Shown: positions 1-8,513 of the stretch, one piece after another
Layout of the letters: the number at the start of each line of letters is the position of its first letter
Numbering within the stretch: the stretch's first letter is position 1
NCBI GenBank assembly: GCA_026396575.1
Contig: JAPLWM010000002.1
Coordinates: forward strand, 1-45,053
Reading direction: 5' to 3'
Length of the DNA: 45,053 bases
Source: Candidatus Komeilibacteria bacterium
GTDB taxonomy: Bacteria > Patescibacteriota > Patescibacteriia > UBA1558 > UBA10009
Notes under the pieces: generated by a model
The model's input: the letters and a program-made list of their open reading frames with translations, nothing else
The model's database searches: none
What the model was told of the DNA's origin: nothing
Translations under genes and position numbers: made by a program

Positions 1-130
1 AGGTTGCCATACTAAGATTAAAATGATTAAAAGGGTGTCTTACGGATTCAGAAACATCAATAATTATATCGCCAAAATAACCTTAGCTTTTGTACCGCTG
101 ATCTGGATACTGAACTATCACACTATTTGA
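1..130 (+). CDS. ISL3-family transposase, C-terminal 42 residues (partial)
   Basis: The frame starting at base 2 reads to a TGA at 128-130. It contains HTKIKMIKRVSYGFRN, which matches the C-terminal block (a basic KIKxIKR stretch followed by a YGFRN motif) of ISL3-family DDE transposases as I know them. The catalytic residues lie outside the window. The start is missing because the contig begins inside the gene. An identical copy lies on the other strand at the right edge, so the element is multicopy in this genome. Confidence 0.75.
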   Translation, partial: GCHTKIKMIKRVSYGFRNINNYIAKITLAFVPLIWILNYHTI

Positions 131-139
131 CGGGGAGCC
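1..139 (+). mobile_element. 3' end of an ISL3-family insertion sequence (left contig end)
   Basis: These 139 bases are an exact reverse complement of 44913-45051. The repeat stops exactly at GGAGCC, which matches a terminal inverted repeat read outward as GGCTCCCCGTCAAA. It contains the end of a transposase gene and about 9 bases after the stop codon. Only the 3' end of the IS is inside the window. Its other end and its target duplication cannot be seen. Confidence 0.8.
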
Positions 140-156
140 GCTTTTTAAAGAATAGT

Positions 157-176
157 CCTGTAAAAACAGGGTTTTT
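157..176 (+). terminator. Intrinsic terminator
   Basis: CCTGT (157-161) pairs with ACAGG (166-170) and is followed by GTTTTT. It is the first of two terminators between the IS end and the SGNH hydrolase. It probably ended a gene that lay upstream before the IS inserted. Confidence 0.55.
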
Positions 177-187
177 CTTTAATTTTT

Positions 188-210
188 CCGCATCGGCTAA
201 TGCGGTTTTT
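188..210 (+). terminator. Intrinsic terminator
   Basis: CCGCAT (188-193) and ATGCGG (200-205) form a perfect six-pair stem with a six-base loop, followed by five T. It should isolate the SGNH hydrolase from read-through out of the IS. A TATACT/TATAAC stretch at about 222-233 could be the -10 of the next gene, but no good -35 is visible. Confidence 0.65.
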
Positions 211-252
211 GCCGTTTTGATATATACTATAACAGTGTTTAAGGGAGCGTTT

Positions 253-996
253 ATGCGAAGAAAATATCTTATTATTATCCTAATTATCCTGGCTTTGGGC
301 ATTTATTTAAACCGCGCTTATTCTTATATTTATCAAAAAATAGGCAGCGCTAATTTGCCGCCGGTTTCCCGAATGGGAATTTATATTATTGACAACGCTA
401 ATGCCGGCCAAAATATAACCTATGTCGCCTTAGGCGACAGTTTAACTGCGGGCGCCGGGGTTGAACAATATCAACAATCGTATCCGTATTTATTGGCGCA
501 AAAAATAGCCGAAGCAAAAAAATCCAAGGTGACTTTAAAAATTTTGGCTATTCCGGGAGAAAAAACCGCGGACTTGATTAACGATTTATTGCCTGCCGCC
601 ATTGCCGATCAGCCCGAGGTAATTACCTTATTGATTGGCGTTAACGATATTCACGGCTTTATCTTCAAGGCCGACTGGCAAAAAAAATATGAACAAATTT
701 TGCGCGAACTGACGCAAAAAACTACGGCGAAAATTTATCTTATTAATTTGCCGGAAATTGGCGCCAATAATCTGTTGCTGCCTCCTTATAATTATTACTT
801 CCGCGCCGTAACTAAAAAATTTAATAAAGTAATTAAAGAATTGGCCAGCCAATATAATCTTGCTTATATTGATTTGGCTACGCCTACCGCCGATTTGTTT
901 AAGCAGCCGGGCGCTCATTATGCCGCCGATTTTTTTCATCCTTCGGCCGCGGGTTATGCTCTGTGGGCGCAAATAATTTATGCAGATTTACATTAA
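253..996 (+). CDS. SGNH/GDSL-family hydrolase, membrane anchored
   Basis: A 247-residue protein of the SGNH hydrolase superfamily (esterases and deacetylases acting on lipids, sugars or acetylated glycans). An N-terminal hydrophobic segment (about residues 4-19) anchors it or acts as an uncleaved signal, so the catalytic domain probably lies outside the membrane. Block I is GDSLTAG with Ser63. Block III is GVND with Asn131. Block V is DFFHPS with Asp226 and His229. The frame is open from 127, but the ATG at 253 follows GGGAG and starts directly at the signal segment, so I prefer it. Its end overlaps the next gene, a membrane acyltransferase, by 17 bases. The pair resembles the two halves of OafA-type O-acetyltransferases, so it may transfer or remove O-acetyl groups on a surface glycan. 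The substrate is unknown. Confidence 0.85.
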   Translation: MRRKYLIIILIILALGIYLNRAYSYIYQKIGSANLPPVSRMGIYIIDNANAGQNITYVALGDSLTAGAGVEQYQQSYPYLLAQKIAEAKKSKVTLKILAIPGEKTADLINDLLPAAIADQPEVITLLIGVNDIHGFIFKADWQKKYEQILRELTQKTTAKIYLINLPEIGANNLLLPPYNYYFRAVTKKFNKVIKELASQYNLAYIDLATPTADLFKQPGAHYAADFFHPSAAGYALWAQIIYADLH

Positions 997-2095
997 TAAC
1001 CCCGTTTCCACCACTTGGATTTTTACCGTTATTTTAGTTGCCGGCTTGGCAATTTCCGCGCGCTTTAAAACCGGCTCGGATTTATTTCCGCTGGCTTTAA
1101 CCCAGGAACTGAAAGGCCTGGCGATTTTAGGCATAGTTTTTGCCCATCTCGGTTATTTTCTAGCTGCCGATCATCGTTTTTTATTTCCTTTATCAATTTT
1201 TGCCGGAATTGGCGTGGATTTATTTTTATTTTTATCCGGTTATGGCATTACCGCCAGCACTTTAAAAAAACGGCCTTCCATAATTAAATTTTACCGAGCA
1301 GGCCTGGTAAAACTGTTTACGCCTTTTTGGCTAAGCCTGTTTTTGTTTTTGGCTCTGGATTTTTTTATTTTTAAAATCGTTTATCCCTGGAGTTTTATCG
1401 GGCACGCTTTGGCGGGTTTTTTCCCGACGGCTAATTTATACCAAGACCTAAATTCTCCCTTATGGTACTTTACCTTAATTTTGTTTTATTATCTGCTTTT
1501 CCCCATGGTTTTTTGCAAAAAATATCCATGGCTGGCGGCCACAGTTCTCTATTTTATCGGTTTCTATTTAACTCGTTTTAATCCGGCTTGGTTTAGTAAC
1601 GTTCAGCAATTGTATCAAGCTCATTTTATCGCTTTTCCTTTAGGAGTTTTTATCGCCTGGTTGTTTTCAAAGCCCGTATTTTTAGCCAAAGCAAACTTAA
1701 CTAAAGCACTGAATATTAAGTGGCTTAAACAAATCGGTTATTATCTGATGGTTTTGGCTTTAGTGGCCATAATCGGTTACACGGCCTATTATTCGGGAGT
1801 AGGCAAGGGTCCGGTTTTAGAGCAAAGATTCAGCCTAATTACCATGGCGGCGATTGTAGTTTTATTTTTATTTAAGAAAATTGAATTTAGGTTGTTTTAT
1901 TGGTTGGGTTTTTATTCTTATGAAATTTATTTGTTGCACTGGCCAATTTTATACCGTTATGATCTATTGTATAAATATTTGCCTTGGCCATGGCTGGCTA
2001 CCGCTATTTATTTAGCCGTTTTTTTGGTTTTGGGCATCGGCTTAAAAAAATTATCGGACATTATTGTTAAAAAATTCCAGCGTCTAAGTTTTTAA
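980..2095 (+). CDS. Acyltransferase 3 family integral membrane protein (OafA/YrhL-like)
   Basis: 371 residues, almost wholly hydrophobic, with about ten membrane segments. The family moves acyl groups, usually acetyl, from the cytoplasm to sugars outside the cell. Family marks visible are LKGLAILGIVFAHLGYF (residues 44-60, with His56 as the likely catalytic histidine) and GVDLFLFLSGYGIT (about 78-91). It starts 17 bases inside the SGNH hydrolase gene, which implies translational coupling. There is no C-terminal SGNH domain; that activity is encoded by the separate upstream gene. The acceptor molecule cannot be told from sequence. Confidence 0.85.
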   Translation: MQIYINNPVSTTWIFTVILVAGLAISARFKTGSDLFPLALTQELKGLAILGIVFAHLGYFLAADHRFLFPLSIFAGIGVDLFLFLSGYGITASTLKKRPSIIKFYRAGLVKLFTPFWLSLFLFLALDFFIFKIVYPWSFIGHALAGFFPTANLYQDLNSPLWYFTLILFYYLLFPMVFCKKYPWLAATVLYFIGFYLTRFNPAWFSNVQQLYQAHFIAFPLGVFIAWLFSKPVFLAKANLTKALNIKWLKQIGYYLMVLALVAIIGYTAYYSGVGKGPVLEQRFSLITMAAIVVLFLFKKIEFRLFYWLGFYSYEIYLLHWPILYRYDLLYKYLPWPWLATAIYLAVFLVLGIGLKKLSDIIVKKFQRLSF

Positions 2096-2125
2096 TCGAA
2101 ATTTCCCGCTGGAATTTGTTTATGT

Positions 2126-2131
2126 TATAAT
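2126..2131 (+). promoter_or_regulatory. Extended -10 promoter, probably leaderless
   Basis: TATAAT preceded by TGT (extended -10), with no convincing -35. The ATG of the M50 protease begins nine bases after the box, so the transcript would start at or within a few bases of the start codon. Confidence 0.6.
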
Positions 2132-2140
2132 GCTTTTACT

Positions 2141-2776
2141 ATGATTCTTTCCTTATTATTCCAGCAGCCAATGCTTTTTATAGCCTGGCTATTGGCCATT
2201 GTTTACGGCATTACCATCCACGAATTCGCCCATGCTTTGGCCGCTTATTGGCAAGGCGACAGTACCGCCAAAGACATGGGCCGTTTAACTTTAAACCCCC
2301 TGGCGCATATTGATGCCATCGGTTTGTTGATGTTGATTTTAGCCGGCTTTGGCTGGGGCAAACCCACGCCCGTTAATCCTTATAATTTAAGGCACGGCAA
2401 AATCAGCGATAACTTGGTTTCCTTGGCCGGCATTGCTTTTAATTTAATCAGCTTGTTGATTTTCGGGATAATTTTCAAGGTTTTGCTGGTTTATGCGCAA
2501 CTGGGGCCGGATAATTTACTGGTCAATTTTTTATACATGTTAATTACCATCAATCTGATCCTGGCGGTTTTTAATTTAATTCCCATTCCGCCGCTCGATG
2601 GTTCCCATGTTTTATTCAATATTCTGCCGGAGCGGTTTAATAATTTTAAGATGAATTTGGCTAAAAATGGGCCATTTATCCTGTTAATGCTTATTTTAGC
2701 CGACAATTTTTTGGGCATCGGCATTTTCAGCCGCCTGTTCAATTTTTTCCTTAATTTGGTTTATAGTTTGTTTTAG
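2141..2776 (+). CDS. Site-2 protease family protein (peptidase M50, YwhC/FwdE-like short form)
   Basis: 211 residues with about six membrane segments. The zinc motif HEFAH (residues 27-31) lies in the second hydrophobic stretch, and the third ligand motif NLIPIPPLDGSH (Asp153) is near the C-terminus. These are the two signatures of intramembrane metalloproteases that cut membrane-bound substrates such as anti-sigma factors or signal-peptide remnants. There is no PDZ domain, as in the short bacterial and CPR forms. It is transcribed from its own extended -10 box with almost no 5' leader. The substrate is unknown. Confidence 0.88.
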   Translation: MILSLLFQQPMLFIAWLLAIVYGITIHEFAHALAAYWQGDSTAKDMGRLTLNPLAHIDAIGLLMLILAGFGWGKPTPVNPYNLRHGKISDNLVSLAGIAFNLISLLIFGIIFKVLLVYAQLGPDNLLVNFLYMLITINLILAVFNLIPIPPLDGSHVLFNILPERFNNFKMNLAKNGPFILLMLILADNFLGIGIFSRLFNFFLNLVYSLF

Positions 2777-2777
2777 G

Positions 2778-2806
2778 TTGACTTATTTTTTGGTTTTTGC
2801 TATACT
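2778..2806 (+). promoter_or_regulatory. Sigma-70 type promoter of the str (rpsL) operon
   Basis: TTGACT (2778-2783), a 17-base spacer and TATACT (2801-2806). It sits just after the M50 protease stop and drives rpsL-rpsG-fusA with a long leader of about 170 bases. Confidence 0.8.
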
Positions 2807-2812
2807 TTTCGG

Positions 2813-2982
2813 GAATTAAGGAAGTTAAGATTTGTTAAGTAAAAGTGAATATTTTTGCAGGGGAAGAATAGTACTCTCGCAAAACGCGGCCGGTAACAGG
2901 TCAAATTTCACTTTTTAAGTTAATGAAATCTTGGCCAGTTACCTTTTTTGTTTATCGATTATTAAATAAGTAATAAGTTTTT
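2813..2982 (+). promoter_or_regulatory. Long structured 5' leader of rpsL
   Basis: About 170 untranslated bases. AAAAGTGAA (2841-2849) can pair with TTCACTTTT (2907-2915). GGTAAC (2892-2897) can pair with GTTACC (2938-2943), which runs into TTTTTTG. The two helices interleave, so they are mutually exclusive, as in an attenuator. I recognise no known riboswitch or ribosomal-protein leader. Autoregulation by a ribosomal protein (S7 or S12) is a guess. Confidence 0.4.
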
Positions 2983-3411
2983 ATGCCTACAATTAACCAG
3001 TTGGTCCGAAACCCCAGGTCCAGGTCCAAAAAAAAGTCCAAAACTCCGGCTTTAATGTTAAGGCAGGATACTTTGCATCGTAAAAAAAGGAACGAAGCCA
3101 AAGGCTCGCCTTTTAAGCGCGGCGTTTGCGTTAAAGTTACCACCACTACGCCCAAAAAACCTAACTCGGCTTTGCGGAAAATCGCCAGGGTCCGTCTTTC
3201 TAACGGCATGGAAGTTACCGCTTATATTCCGGGCATGGGACATAATTTACAGGAACACTCCATTGTAATGATTAGAGGCGGCAGGGTAAAGGATTTGCCC
3301 GGCGTTAGGTATCATATTGTGCGCGGCCGCTACGATGCGCAGGGCGTGCAAAACAGAAAACAAGGTCGTTCTCTGTATGGCGCCAAGAAAGAGAAAGCTA
3401 AAAAATCATAA
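2983..3411 (+). CDS. rpsL: Ribosomal protein S12 (uS12)
   Basis: 142 residues. S12 sits at the decoding centre of the 30S subunit. Diagnostic blocks are [19 protein letters not shown] (about residues 47-65), [11 protein letters not shown], and [16 protein letters not shown] near the C-terminus. The lysine in KPNSALRK, whose change gives streptomycin resistance in other bacteria, is the wild-type residue. It is first in the str operon. The C-terminal tail is strongly basic. rpsG begins ten bases after the stop. Confidence 0.97.
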   Translation: MPTINQLVRNPRSRSKKKSKTPALMLRQDTLHRKKRNEAKGSPFKRGVCVKVTTTTPKKPNSALRKIARVRLSNGMEVTAYIPGMGHNLQEHSIVMIRGGRVKDLPGVRYHIVRGRYDAQGVQNRKQGRSLYGAKKEKAKKS

Positions 3412-3421
3412 TCCCTTACCT

Positions 3422-3886
3422 ATGAGAGGAAAACAATCACCCAAACGTAAAATCGCGGCCGATCCCAAATTTTTCAGCTTAAAAATCGGCAAGTTCATCA
3501 ATTACATTATGCGCGACGGCAAAAAAACCACCGCCCAAGCCATTGTTTACAGCGCTTTTGAGATTATTGCCGAAAGAAGCAAAGGCGACGCTTTAGCTGT
3601 TTTTGAAGAAGCTTTAAAAAACATTTCTCCTTCTTTGGAAGTTAAAAGCAAAAGAATCGGCGGCGCCAACTATCAGATTCCAATCGTGGTTTCGCCGGAC
3701 CGCCGTTTAATTTTGGCTTTCCGCTGGCTGATTACCGCCACTAAGCATAGAAAAGGCAAACCCATGGCCATAAAGCTGGCCGATGAACTGATGTCCGCCG
3801 CTAAAGGCGAAGGCGAAGCTGTTAAGAAAAGGGAAGATACCCATAAAATGGCCGAAGCCAACCGGGCTTTCGCTCACTTTGCTTAA
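3422..3886 (+). CDS. rpsG: Ribosomal protein S7 (uS7)
   Basis: 154 residues, matching the family length. S7 nucleates assembly of the 30S head and contacts E-site tRNA. Family blocks are [39 protein letters not shown] and [14 protein letters not shown]. The frame is open back to 3317, but that stretch lies inside rpsL. The ATG at 3422 gives the usual N-terminus ([11 protein letters not shown]). No Shine-Dalgarno is visible. Confidence 0.96.
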   Translation: MRGKQSPKRKIAADPKFFSLKIGKFINYIMRDGKKTTAQAIVYSAFEIIAERSKGDALAVFEEALKNISPSLEVKSKRIGGANYQIPIVVSPDRRLILAFRWLITATKHRKGKPMAIKLADELMSAAKGEGEAVKKREDTHKMAEANRAFAHFA

Positions 3887-3909
3887 ATTCAAAATTCAAA
3901 ATTTATTTT

Positions 3910-5991
3910 ATGGCCAGAAAATATTCTTTAGATAAATATAGAAACATCGGCATTATCGCCCATATCGACGCGGGTAAAACCACCGTTTCCGAGCGCATTT
4001 TGTTTTACACCGGCAAAAAGCACAAGATCGGCGAAGTCCACGAAGGCGCGGCCGAAATGGACTGGATGGAACAGGAAAAAGAACGCGGCATTACCATTAC
4101 TTCGGCTGCGACCACCTGTTTTTGGCAGGATTGCCAGATTAACATTATCGACACCCCGGGCCACATTGATTTTACAGTGGAAGTTCAGCGCTCTTTGCGC
4201 GTTTTGGACGGCGGCGTGGTGGTGTTTGACGGCGTGGCCGGCGTGGAACCCCAATCCGAAACCGTTTGGCACCAGGCTGAAAAATTCCAGGTGCCCCGCA
4301 TCTGCTTCATTAATAAAATGGACCGCATGGGCGCCGATTTTTACAAGGATTTGGCTTCGATTCACAATCGCTTAACCAAAAGCGCTTTTCCGTTGCAGCT
4401 GCCCATCGGCGCAGCCGAAACTTTTCTCGGCGTGGTGGATTTATTGGCCCGCAAAGCCTATTACTATAAGGATGAGTTTGGCAAGGATGTTGAAGAAGCG
4501 GAGGTGCCGGACGATTTAAAGGCTAAAGTGGAAGAATACCGCGACAAATTAATGGAGGCCGTGGCTTCTACCGATGATGCTTTAATGCATAAATATCTGG
4601 AAGGCAAGGAAATTGAAATTCCTGAATTTAAAAAAGCGGCCCGCAAAGCCGTCATTAACAATGAAGTGGTTTTAGTTTTGTGCGGCAGCGCTTTAAAAAA
4701 CAAAGGCGTGCAGTTTTTATTGGATGCCGTTTGCGATTATTTGCCTTCACCGATGGATTTGGAGGCAGTGAGCGGTTTTGAACCGGGCGATACGGAAACC
4801 AAGATAACCCGCAAGCCCTTGGACAGCGAACCGTTTACGGCTTTGGCTTTTAAAATCGCCACCGATCCTTATGTGGGCAAGCTCTGTTTTTTCAGGGTTT
4901 ATGCCGGCACTTTAAAATCCGGTTCCTATGTTTACAACAGTTCCACCGATCAAACCGAGCGCATCGGCCGCATTTTAATGATGCACGCCAACCACCGCGA
5001 GGAAATCAGCGAAGTTAGCGCCGGCGATATTGCCGCCGCCGTGGGCTTAAAATCCACCGTTACCGGCAATACCCTGTGCGACAAGGATAATCCCATTGTT
5101 TTGGAATCCATTACTTTCCCAGAACCGGTTATCGGCGTGGCCATTGAGCCCAAAACCAAGCAGGATCAGGAAAGAATGGGCATGGCTTTGGCCAAGCTGA
5201 TGGAAGAAGATCCGACTTTTAGGGTTAAAACCGATGAAGAAACTTTGCAGACCATTATTTCCGGCATGGGCGAACTTCATTTGGATATCATTATCGACCG
5301 GATGAAGCGCGAATTTAAAGTTGAATGCAACGTGGGCAAGCCCCAGGTGGCCTATAAGGAAACCATCAAAGGCGAAGCCGAAGCCGAAGGCAAATACATC
5401 CGCCAATCCGGCGGCCGCGGCCAATACGGCCATTGCTGGTTGCGCGTGGAACCCCAGGAACGCGGCAAGGGCTTTGAATTTATTGAAGAAATCAAGGGCG
5501 GCTTGATTCCCAAGGAATATTTGCCGGCCATTCAGAAAGGCGTTAAGGAAGCTTCCGATAACGGCGTTTTAGCCGGTTATCCTTTAATCGATTTTAAAGC
5601 CACCGTTTTTGACGGTTCTTACCATGAAGTTGATTCTTCGGAAGCGGCCTTTAAAATTGCCGGTTCCATGGCTTTCCAAAGCGCCGTCAGAAAAGCCCAT
5701 CTGATTTTATTGGAGCCGATGATGAAGATAGAAGTGGTTACGCCGGAAGAATTTATGGGTGATGTTATCGGCGACTTAAATTCCCGCCGGGGCCAGATCA
5801 ATGAAATGTCGGACCGCGGGCAAACCAAGGTTATCGACGGCTTGGTGCCGTTGGCTTCCATGTTCGGCTATGTTACGGCTTTAAGATCCTTAACCCAGGG
5901 CAGGGCCAGTTCCAATATGGAATTCAGCCATTATGCCGAAGTGCCCAAAAATGTGGAAATGCAGATTGTTGAAGAACGCGGCAAGAAATAA
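3910..5991 (+). CDS. fusA: Translation elongation factor G
   Basis: 693 residues, full length. This GTPase drives tRNA-mRNA translocation on the ribosome. G1 is AHIDAGKTT (about residue 17), the switch region is [12 protein letters not shown]3 is DTPGH and G4 is NKMD. The later EF-G domains include GGRGQYGH and the C-terminal [17 protein letters not shown] block. Gene order rpsL-rpsG-fusA is the classical str operon. A strong terminator follows, so tuf is transcribed separately. Confidence 0.98.
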   Translation: MARKYSLDKYRNIGIIAHIDAGKTTVSERILFYTGKKHKIGEVHEGAAEMDWMEQEKERGITITSAATTCFWQDCQINIIDTPGHIDFTVEVQRSLRVLDGGVVVFDGVAGVEPQSETVWHQAEKFQVPRICFINKMDRMGADFYKDLASIHNRLTKSAFPLQLPIGAAETFLGVVDLLARKAYYYKDEFGKDVEEAEVPDDLKAKVEEYRDKLMEAVASTDDALMHKYLEGKEIEIPEFKKAARKAVINNEVVLVLCGSALKNKGVQFLLDAVCDYLPSPMDLEAVSGFEPGDTETKITRKPLDSEPFTALAFKIATDPYVGKLCFFRVYAGTLKSGSYVYNSSTDQTERIGRILMMHANHREEISEVSAGDIAAAVGLKSTVTGNTLCDKDNPIVLESITFPEPVIGVAIEPKTKQDQERMGMALAKLMEEDPTFRVKTDEETLQTIISGMGELHLDIIIDRMKREFKVECNVGKPQVAYKETIKGEAEAEGKYIRQSGGRGQYGHCWLRVEPQERGKGFEFIEEIKGGLIPKEYLPAIQKGVKEASDNGVLAGYPLIDFKATVFDGSYHEVDSSEAAFKIAGSMAFQSAVRKAHLILLEPMMKIEVVTPEEFMGDVIGDLNSRRGQINEMSDRGQTKVIDGLVPLASMFGYVTALRSLTQGRASSNMEFSHYAEVPKNVEMQIVEERGKK

Positions 5992-6017
5992 TTTTATAGT
6001 TAATTGAATCTTTTAAT

Positions 6018-6071
6018 ACCCCCGCCCAACCTCCCCCCAATTTAGGGGGAGGAGAGGAGGGGGTCTTTTAA
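6018..6071 (+). terminator. Strong intrinsic terminator after fusA
   Basis: ACCCCCGCCC and ACCTCCCCC pair with GGGGGAGG and GGAGGGGGT around the loop AATTTA, with a small internal bulge, followed by TCTTTTAATTT. It separates the str operon from the small gene at 6118. Confidence 0.75.
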
Positions 6072-6072
6072 T

Positions 6073-6101
6073 TTGACAAAACCCCTTATCTTATTTAAGA
6101 T
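6073..6101 (+). promoter_or_regulatory. Sigma-70 type promoter
   Basis: A perfect TTGACA (6073-6078), a 17-base spacer and TAAGAT (6096-6101). The next ATG, at 6118, follows about ten bases after the expected start point. Confidence 0.75.
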
Positions 6102-6117
6102 AATCCCGTAAAACCAT

Positions 6118-6369
6118 ATGGAACGTATTCACGAAATCATCGATTTAATCCAAGTTACCGGCGATAAATGCATTATTTTGCATCAGGAGCAAGGCGCTTT
6201 TGTGGTTATGAAGTTTGAGGATTATAAGAAATTAGCCAAAAATGTGACACCGGCCATCATGGCGCCGGTTGCCGCTTTAACCAAGCCGGAAACGGATATT
6301 AGGATTTACGAAATTCCCCGGTTGCAACGAGAGGAAGACGATCAATATTGGCCGGAACCCTTGGTTTAG
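6118..6369 (+). CDS. Small conserved-looking protein of unknown function
   Basis: 83 residues, soluble, no membrane segment or cysteine cluster. The N-terminal half (HEIIDLIQVTGDKCIILHQ, then FVVMKFEDYKKLAK) resembles the N-terminal fold of Phd/YefM-type antitoxins, where a beta hairpin is followed by a DYxxL helix. The C-terminal half is acidic and ends EEDDQYWPEPLV. There is no neighbouring toxin gene. It has its own strong promoter between fusA and tuf, so it is probably expressed highly. The function is not assigned. Confidence 0.6.
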   Translation: MERIHEIIDLIQVTGDKCIILHQEQGAFVVMKFEDYKKLAKNVTPAIMAPVAALTKPETDIRIYEIPRLQREEDDQYWPEPLV

Positions 6370-6493
6370 GGGATTGTGTATAAAATCTGGATAATTAAGG
6401 TTAAATAGAGTAATTAATTATTTAATAATTTGGCTAAAATTAGCCAAAAAACAGTATAAATTATGCAAAATCGGCTAATTTTAGGAAAAAAAC

Positions 6494-6522
6494 TTGCAAA
6501 TTTTTTTTTAACCTGCTATAAT
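6494..6522 (+). promoter_or_regulatory. Promoter of tuf
   Basis: TTGCAA (6494-6499), a 17-base spacer and TATAAT (6517-6522) with an extended TGC. It is preceded by a very A/T-rich stretch (6400-6510) that could act as an UP element. This gap also holds an inverted repeat TTTGGCTA/TAGCCAAA at 6429-6448. Confidence 0.85.
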
Positions 6523-6552
6523 CAAGCGTGATTTTATAAATTAATTAAAGTT

Positions 6553-6602
6553 AAACGGTTGGGTAAAACTCCGTTTCATAACGGAGGCCGTTTATAAGGA
6601 GA
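6553..6602 (+). promoter_or_regulatory. Hairpin leader and Shine-Dalgarno of tuf
   Basis: Outer stem AAACGG (6553-6558)/CCGTTT (6588-6593) encloses an inner stem CTCCGTT (6569-6575)/AACGGAG (6580-6586). A clear AAGGAG (6597-6602) follows, ten bases before the ATG. It is one of the few strong Shine-Dalgarno sites here. The hairpin may stabilise the abundant tuf mRNA. Confidence 0.55.
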
Positions 6603-6612
6603 TTTTAACAAT

Positions 6613-7800
6613 ATGGCCGAAGCATTTGATCGCTCCAAGCCACACGTAAACGTTGGTACCATTGGTCACGTTGACCACGGCAAAACCACTTTAACCGCCG
6701 CCATTTTGCAGTATTTGCTGGCCAAAGGCGGCAAAGCGCAAAACAAGGGTGTTGACCAGATTGACAACGCTCCCGAAGAAAAAGCCCGCGGCATTACAAT
6801 TGCCACCGCTCACGTGGAATACGAAACCGAAAAAAGGCACTATGCCCACGTGGATTGTCCGGGCCACGCCGATTATGTAAAAAACATGATTACCGGCGCA
6901 GCCCAGATGGACGGCGCCATTTTAGTGGTTGCCGCTACCGACGGCCCCATGCCGCAAACCCGCGAGCACATTGTCTTGGCCCGCCAGGTCGGTGTTCCTT
7001 ATATCATTGTTTTCTTAAATAAAGTTGACCAGGTATCAGATCCCGAATTAATAGATTTGGTGGAAGAGGAAATCAGGGATTTATTGAAGAAATACGAATT
7101 CCCCGGCGACACCACTCCCATTATCAGAGGCTCGGCTTTAAAGGCCTTGCAAAATCCTAAAGGCGATGATGCCAAGTGCATTCAGGAGCTTTTGGATGCC
7201 GTTGATTCCTATATTCCCGAACCTGTCCGCGATATTGCCAAACCGTTCTTAATGCCGATTGAAGACATTTTTTCCATTGAAGGCCGCGGCACCGTGGTTA
7301 CCGGCAAAATTGAAAGAGGCATTATTAAAGTCAATGGAGAAGTGGAAATCGTCGGACTTCATCCAACCACTAAAACCGTGGTTACCGGCATTGAAATGTT
7401 TAACAAATCGTTAAGCGAAGGCCGGGCCGGCGATAACGCGGGCGTTTTGTTAAGAGGCACTAAAAAGGAAGAAGTTGAGCGCGGCCAAGTTATAGCCAAA
7501 CCAGGCAGCGTTACTCCGCATTCCGAATTTGAAGCCCAGATTTATATTTTAAGCAAAGATGAAGGCGGCCGCCATACCCCGTTTTTCAAGGGTTATAAGC
7601 CGCAATTCTATATAAGAACTACCGATGTAACCGGTGAAATGGAATTGCCGGAAGGCACCGAAATGGTTATGCCGGGCGATACTTTGAATTTGAAGATCAA
7701 ATTGATTCAACCGGTAGCTTTGGAAGAAAAGCAAAGGTTTGCCATTAGAGAAGGCGGACATACCGTTGGCGCCGGCGCCGTAACCAAGATTCTTAAGTAA
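6613..7800 (+). CDS. tuf: Translation elongation factor Tu
   Basis: 395 residues. EF-Tu delivers aminoacyl-tRNA to the ribosomal A site. G1 is GHVDHGKTT (about residue 18), the effector region is [14 protein letters not shown]3 is DCPGH, G4 is NKVD (often NKCD in other bacteria), and the end is [15 protein letters not shown]. All three domains are complete. It has its own promoter, structured leader and Shine-Dalgarno. A GC-rich hairpin follows. Confidence 0.98.
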   Translation: MAEAFDRSKPHVNVGTIGHVDHGKTTLTAAILQYLLAKGGKAQNKGVDQIDNAPEEKARGITIATAHVEYETEKRHYAHVDCPGHADYVKNMITGAAQMDGAILVVAATDGPMPQTREHIVLARQVGVPYIIVFLNKVDQVSDPELIDLVEEEIRDLLKKYEFPGDTTPIIRGSALKALQNPKGDDAKCIQELLDAVDSYIPEPVRDIAKPFLMPIEDIFSIEGRGTVVTGKIERGIIKVNGEVEIVGLHPTTKTVVTGIEMFNKSLSEGRAGDNAGVLLRGTKKEEVERGQVIAKPGSVTPHSEFEAQIYILSKDEGGRHTPFFKGYKPQFYIRTTDVTGEMELPEGTEMVMPGDTLNLKIKLIQPVALEEKQRFAIREGGHTVGAGAVTKILK

Positions 7801-7810
7801 ATTTTTTAAT

Positions 7811-7840
7811 GGGCGGGGGTTAATTTTCAACCCCCCGCCC
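7811..7840. terminator. GC-rich hairpin after tuf
   Basis: GGGCGGGGGTT (7811-7821) and AACCCCCCGCCC (7829-7840) make a very stable stem. No T-run follows on the plus strand, so it may be a weak terminator or an mRNA 3' stabiliser that lets some transcripts continue into rpsJ. Confidence 0.5.
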
Positions 7841-7869
7841 GCTTATAAATAATCGCTCTTTAAATTACA

Positions 7870-8235
7870 ATGACTATCAAAACCGACACGAAATTAACAG
7901 AGGTTTCCCTTAAAAAGGAAGAAAATGATGTCCCGAAAGTTAGGATTAAGATTCGGGCCTACGACCATAAAATCATCGATCAATCCACCAAGACGATTAT
8001 CGAAACCGCTTTAAGGTCCGGCGCAAAAATTATCGGCCCGATTCCTTTGCCAACCGAAAAGAACAAATTCACCGTTTTAAAATCAACTTTTGTCCATAAG
8101 GATTCGCGGGACCAGTATGAGATGCGCATTCACAAGCGCTTGATTGATATTTTTGATTTAACTCCCAAAACCGTGGATTCATTGATGACTTTGAATTTGC
8201 CGGCCGGAGTTGACATTGAAATAAAAATGAGTTAA
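7870..8235 (+). CDS. rpsJ: Ribosomal protein S10 (uS10)
   Basis: 121 residues, with about 20 extra at the N-terminus compared with the usual 102. S10 belongs to the 30S head and doubles as NusE in transcription antitermination. Family blocks are [47 protein letters not shown], and the C-terminal [11 protein letters not shown]. No later ATG would give the short form. It is separated from rplC by a 278-base gap, unusual inside the S10 operon. Confidence 0.96.
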   Translation: MTIKTDTKLTEVSLKKEENDVPKVRIKIRAYDHKIIDQSTKTIIETALRSGAKIIGPIPLPTEKNKFTVLKSTFVHKDSRDQYEMRIHKRLIDIFDLTPKTVDSLMTLNLPAGVDIEIKMS

Positions 8236-8513
8236 TTTCCTTGATTAATTTAAGTAACCTCCCGGCTTTACGGAGAAGTGCTTAAAAAAATTCAAAGGAA
8301 ATTCAGAAAGTTTAATGAATTTACAAATTATTAAAATAACAGGCTTTATCTGGCATTCCAGCGAGAATGTAAATAAAGGCCGGGATGTTATCTAAAATCA
8401 TTCCCCAAGCCGTGTTTGGCCCGGGAAGAAAAAGATAAGATCACGGTTTTTGTTTATCCACCTTCGCTTCTCGCTTTCGCTCGTAAGCTACGGCGGACAA
8501 GTCCATAAATATT
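8236..8513 (+). promoter_or_regulatory. 278-base non-coding gap between rpsJ and rplC with a possible leader hairpin
   Basis: GGCTTTAT (8342-8349) can pair with ATAAAGGCC (8373-8381), enclosing CATTC (8354-8358)/GAATG (8365-8369). At 8452-8496 lies a degenerate copy of the CTTCGC...GGCGG palindrome family. I see no strong promoter and no credible gene. A ribosomal-protein autoregulatory site is possible, but I match it to no known family. Confidence 0.3.

Noticed and set aside
127..252. An upstream start for the SGNH hydrolase at 127
   Set aside because: It would begin inside the IS end and code through two terminators; the ATG at 253 has an adjacent GGGAG and starts at the signal segment.
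3928..4365. Long minus-strand frames opposite fusA, rplD, ppsA and rpoD
   Set aside because: They are shadows of GC-biased third positions in real genes; none has domain signal or a promoter.
6118..6369. Toxin-antitoxin pair between fusA and tuf
   Set aside because: The protein only loosely resembles Phd/YefM antitoxins, and no toxin gene is beside it.
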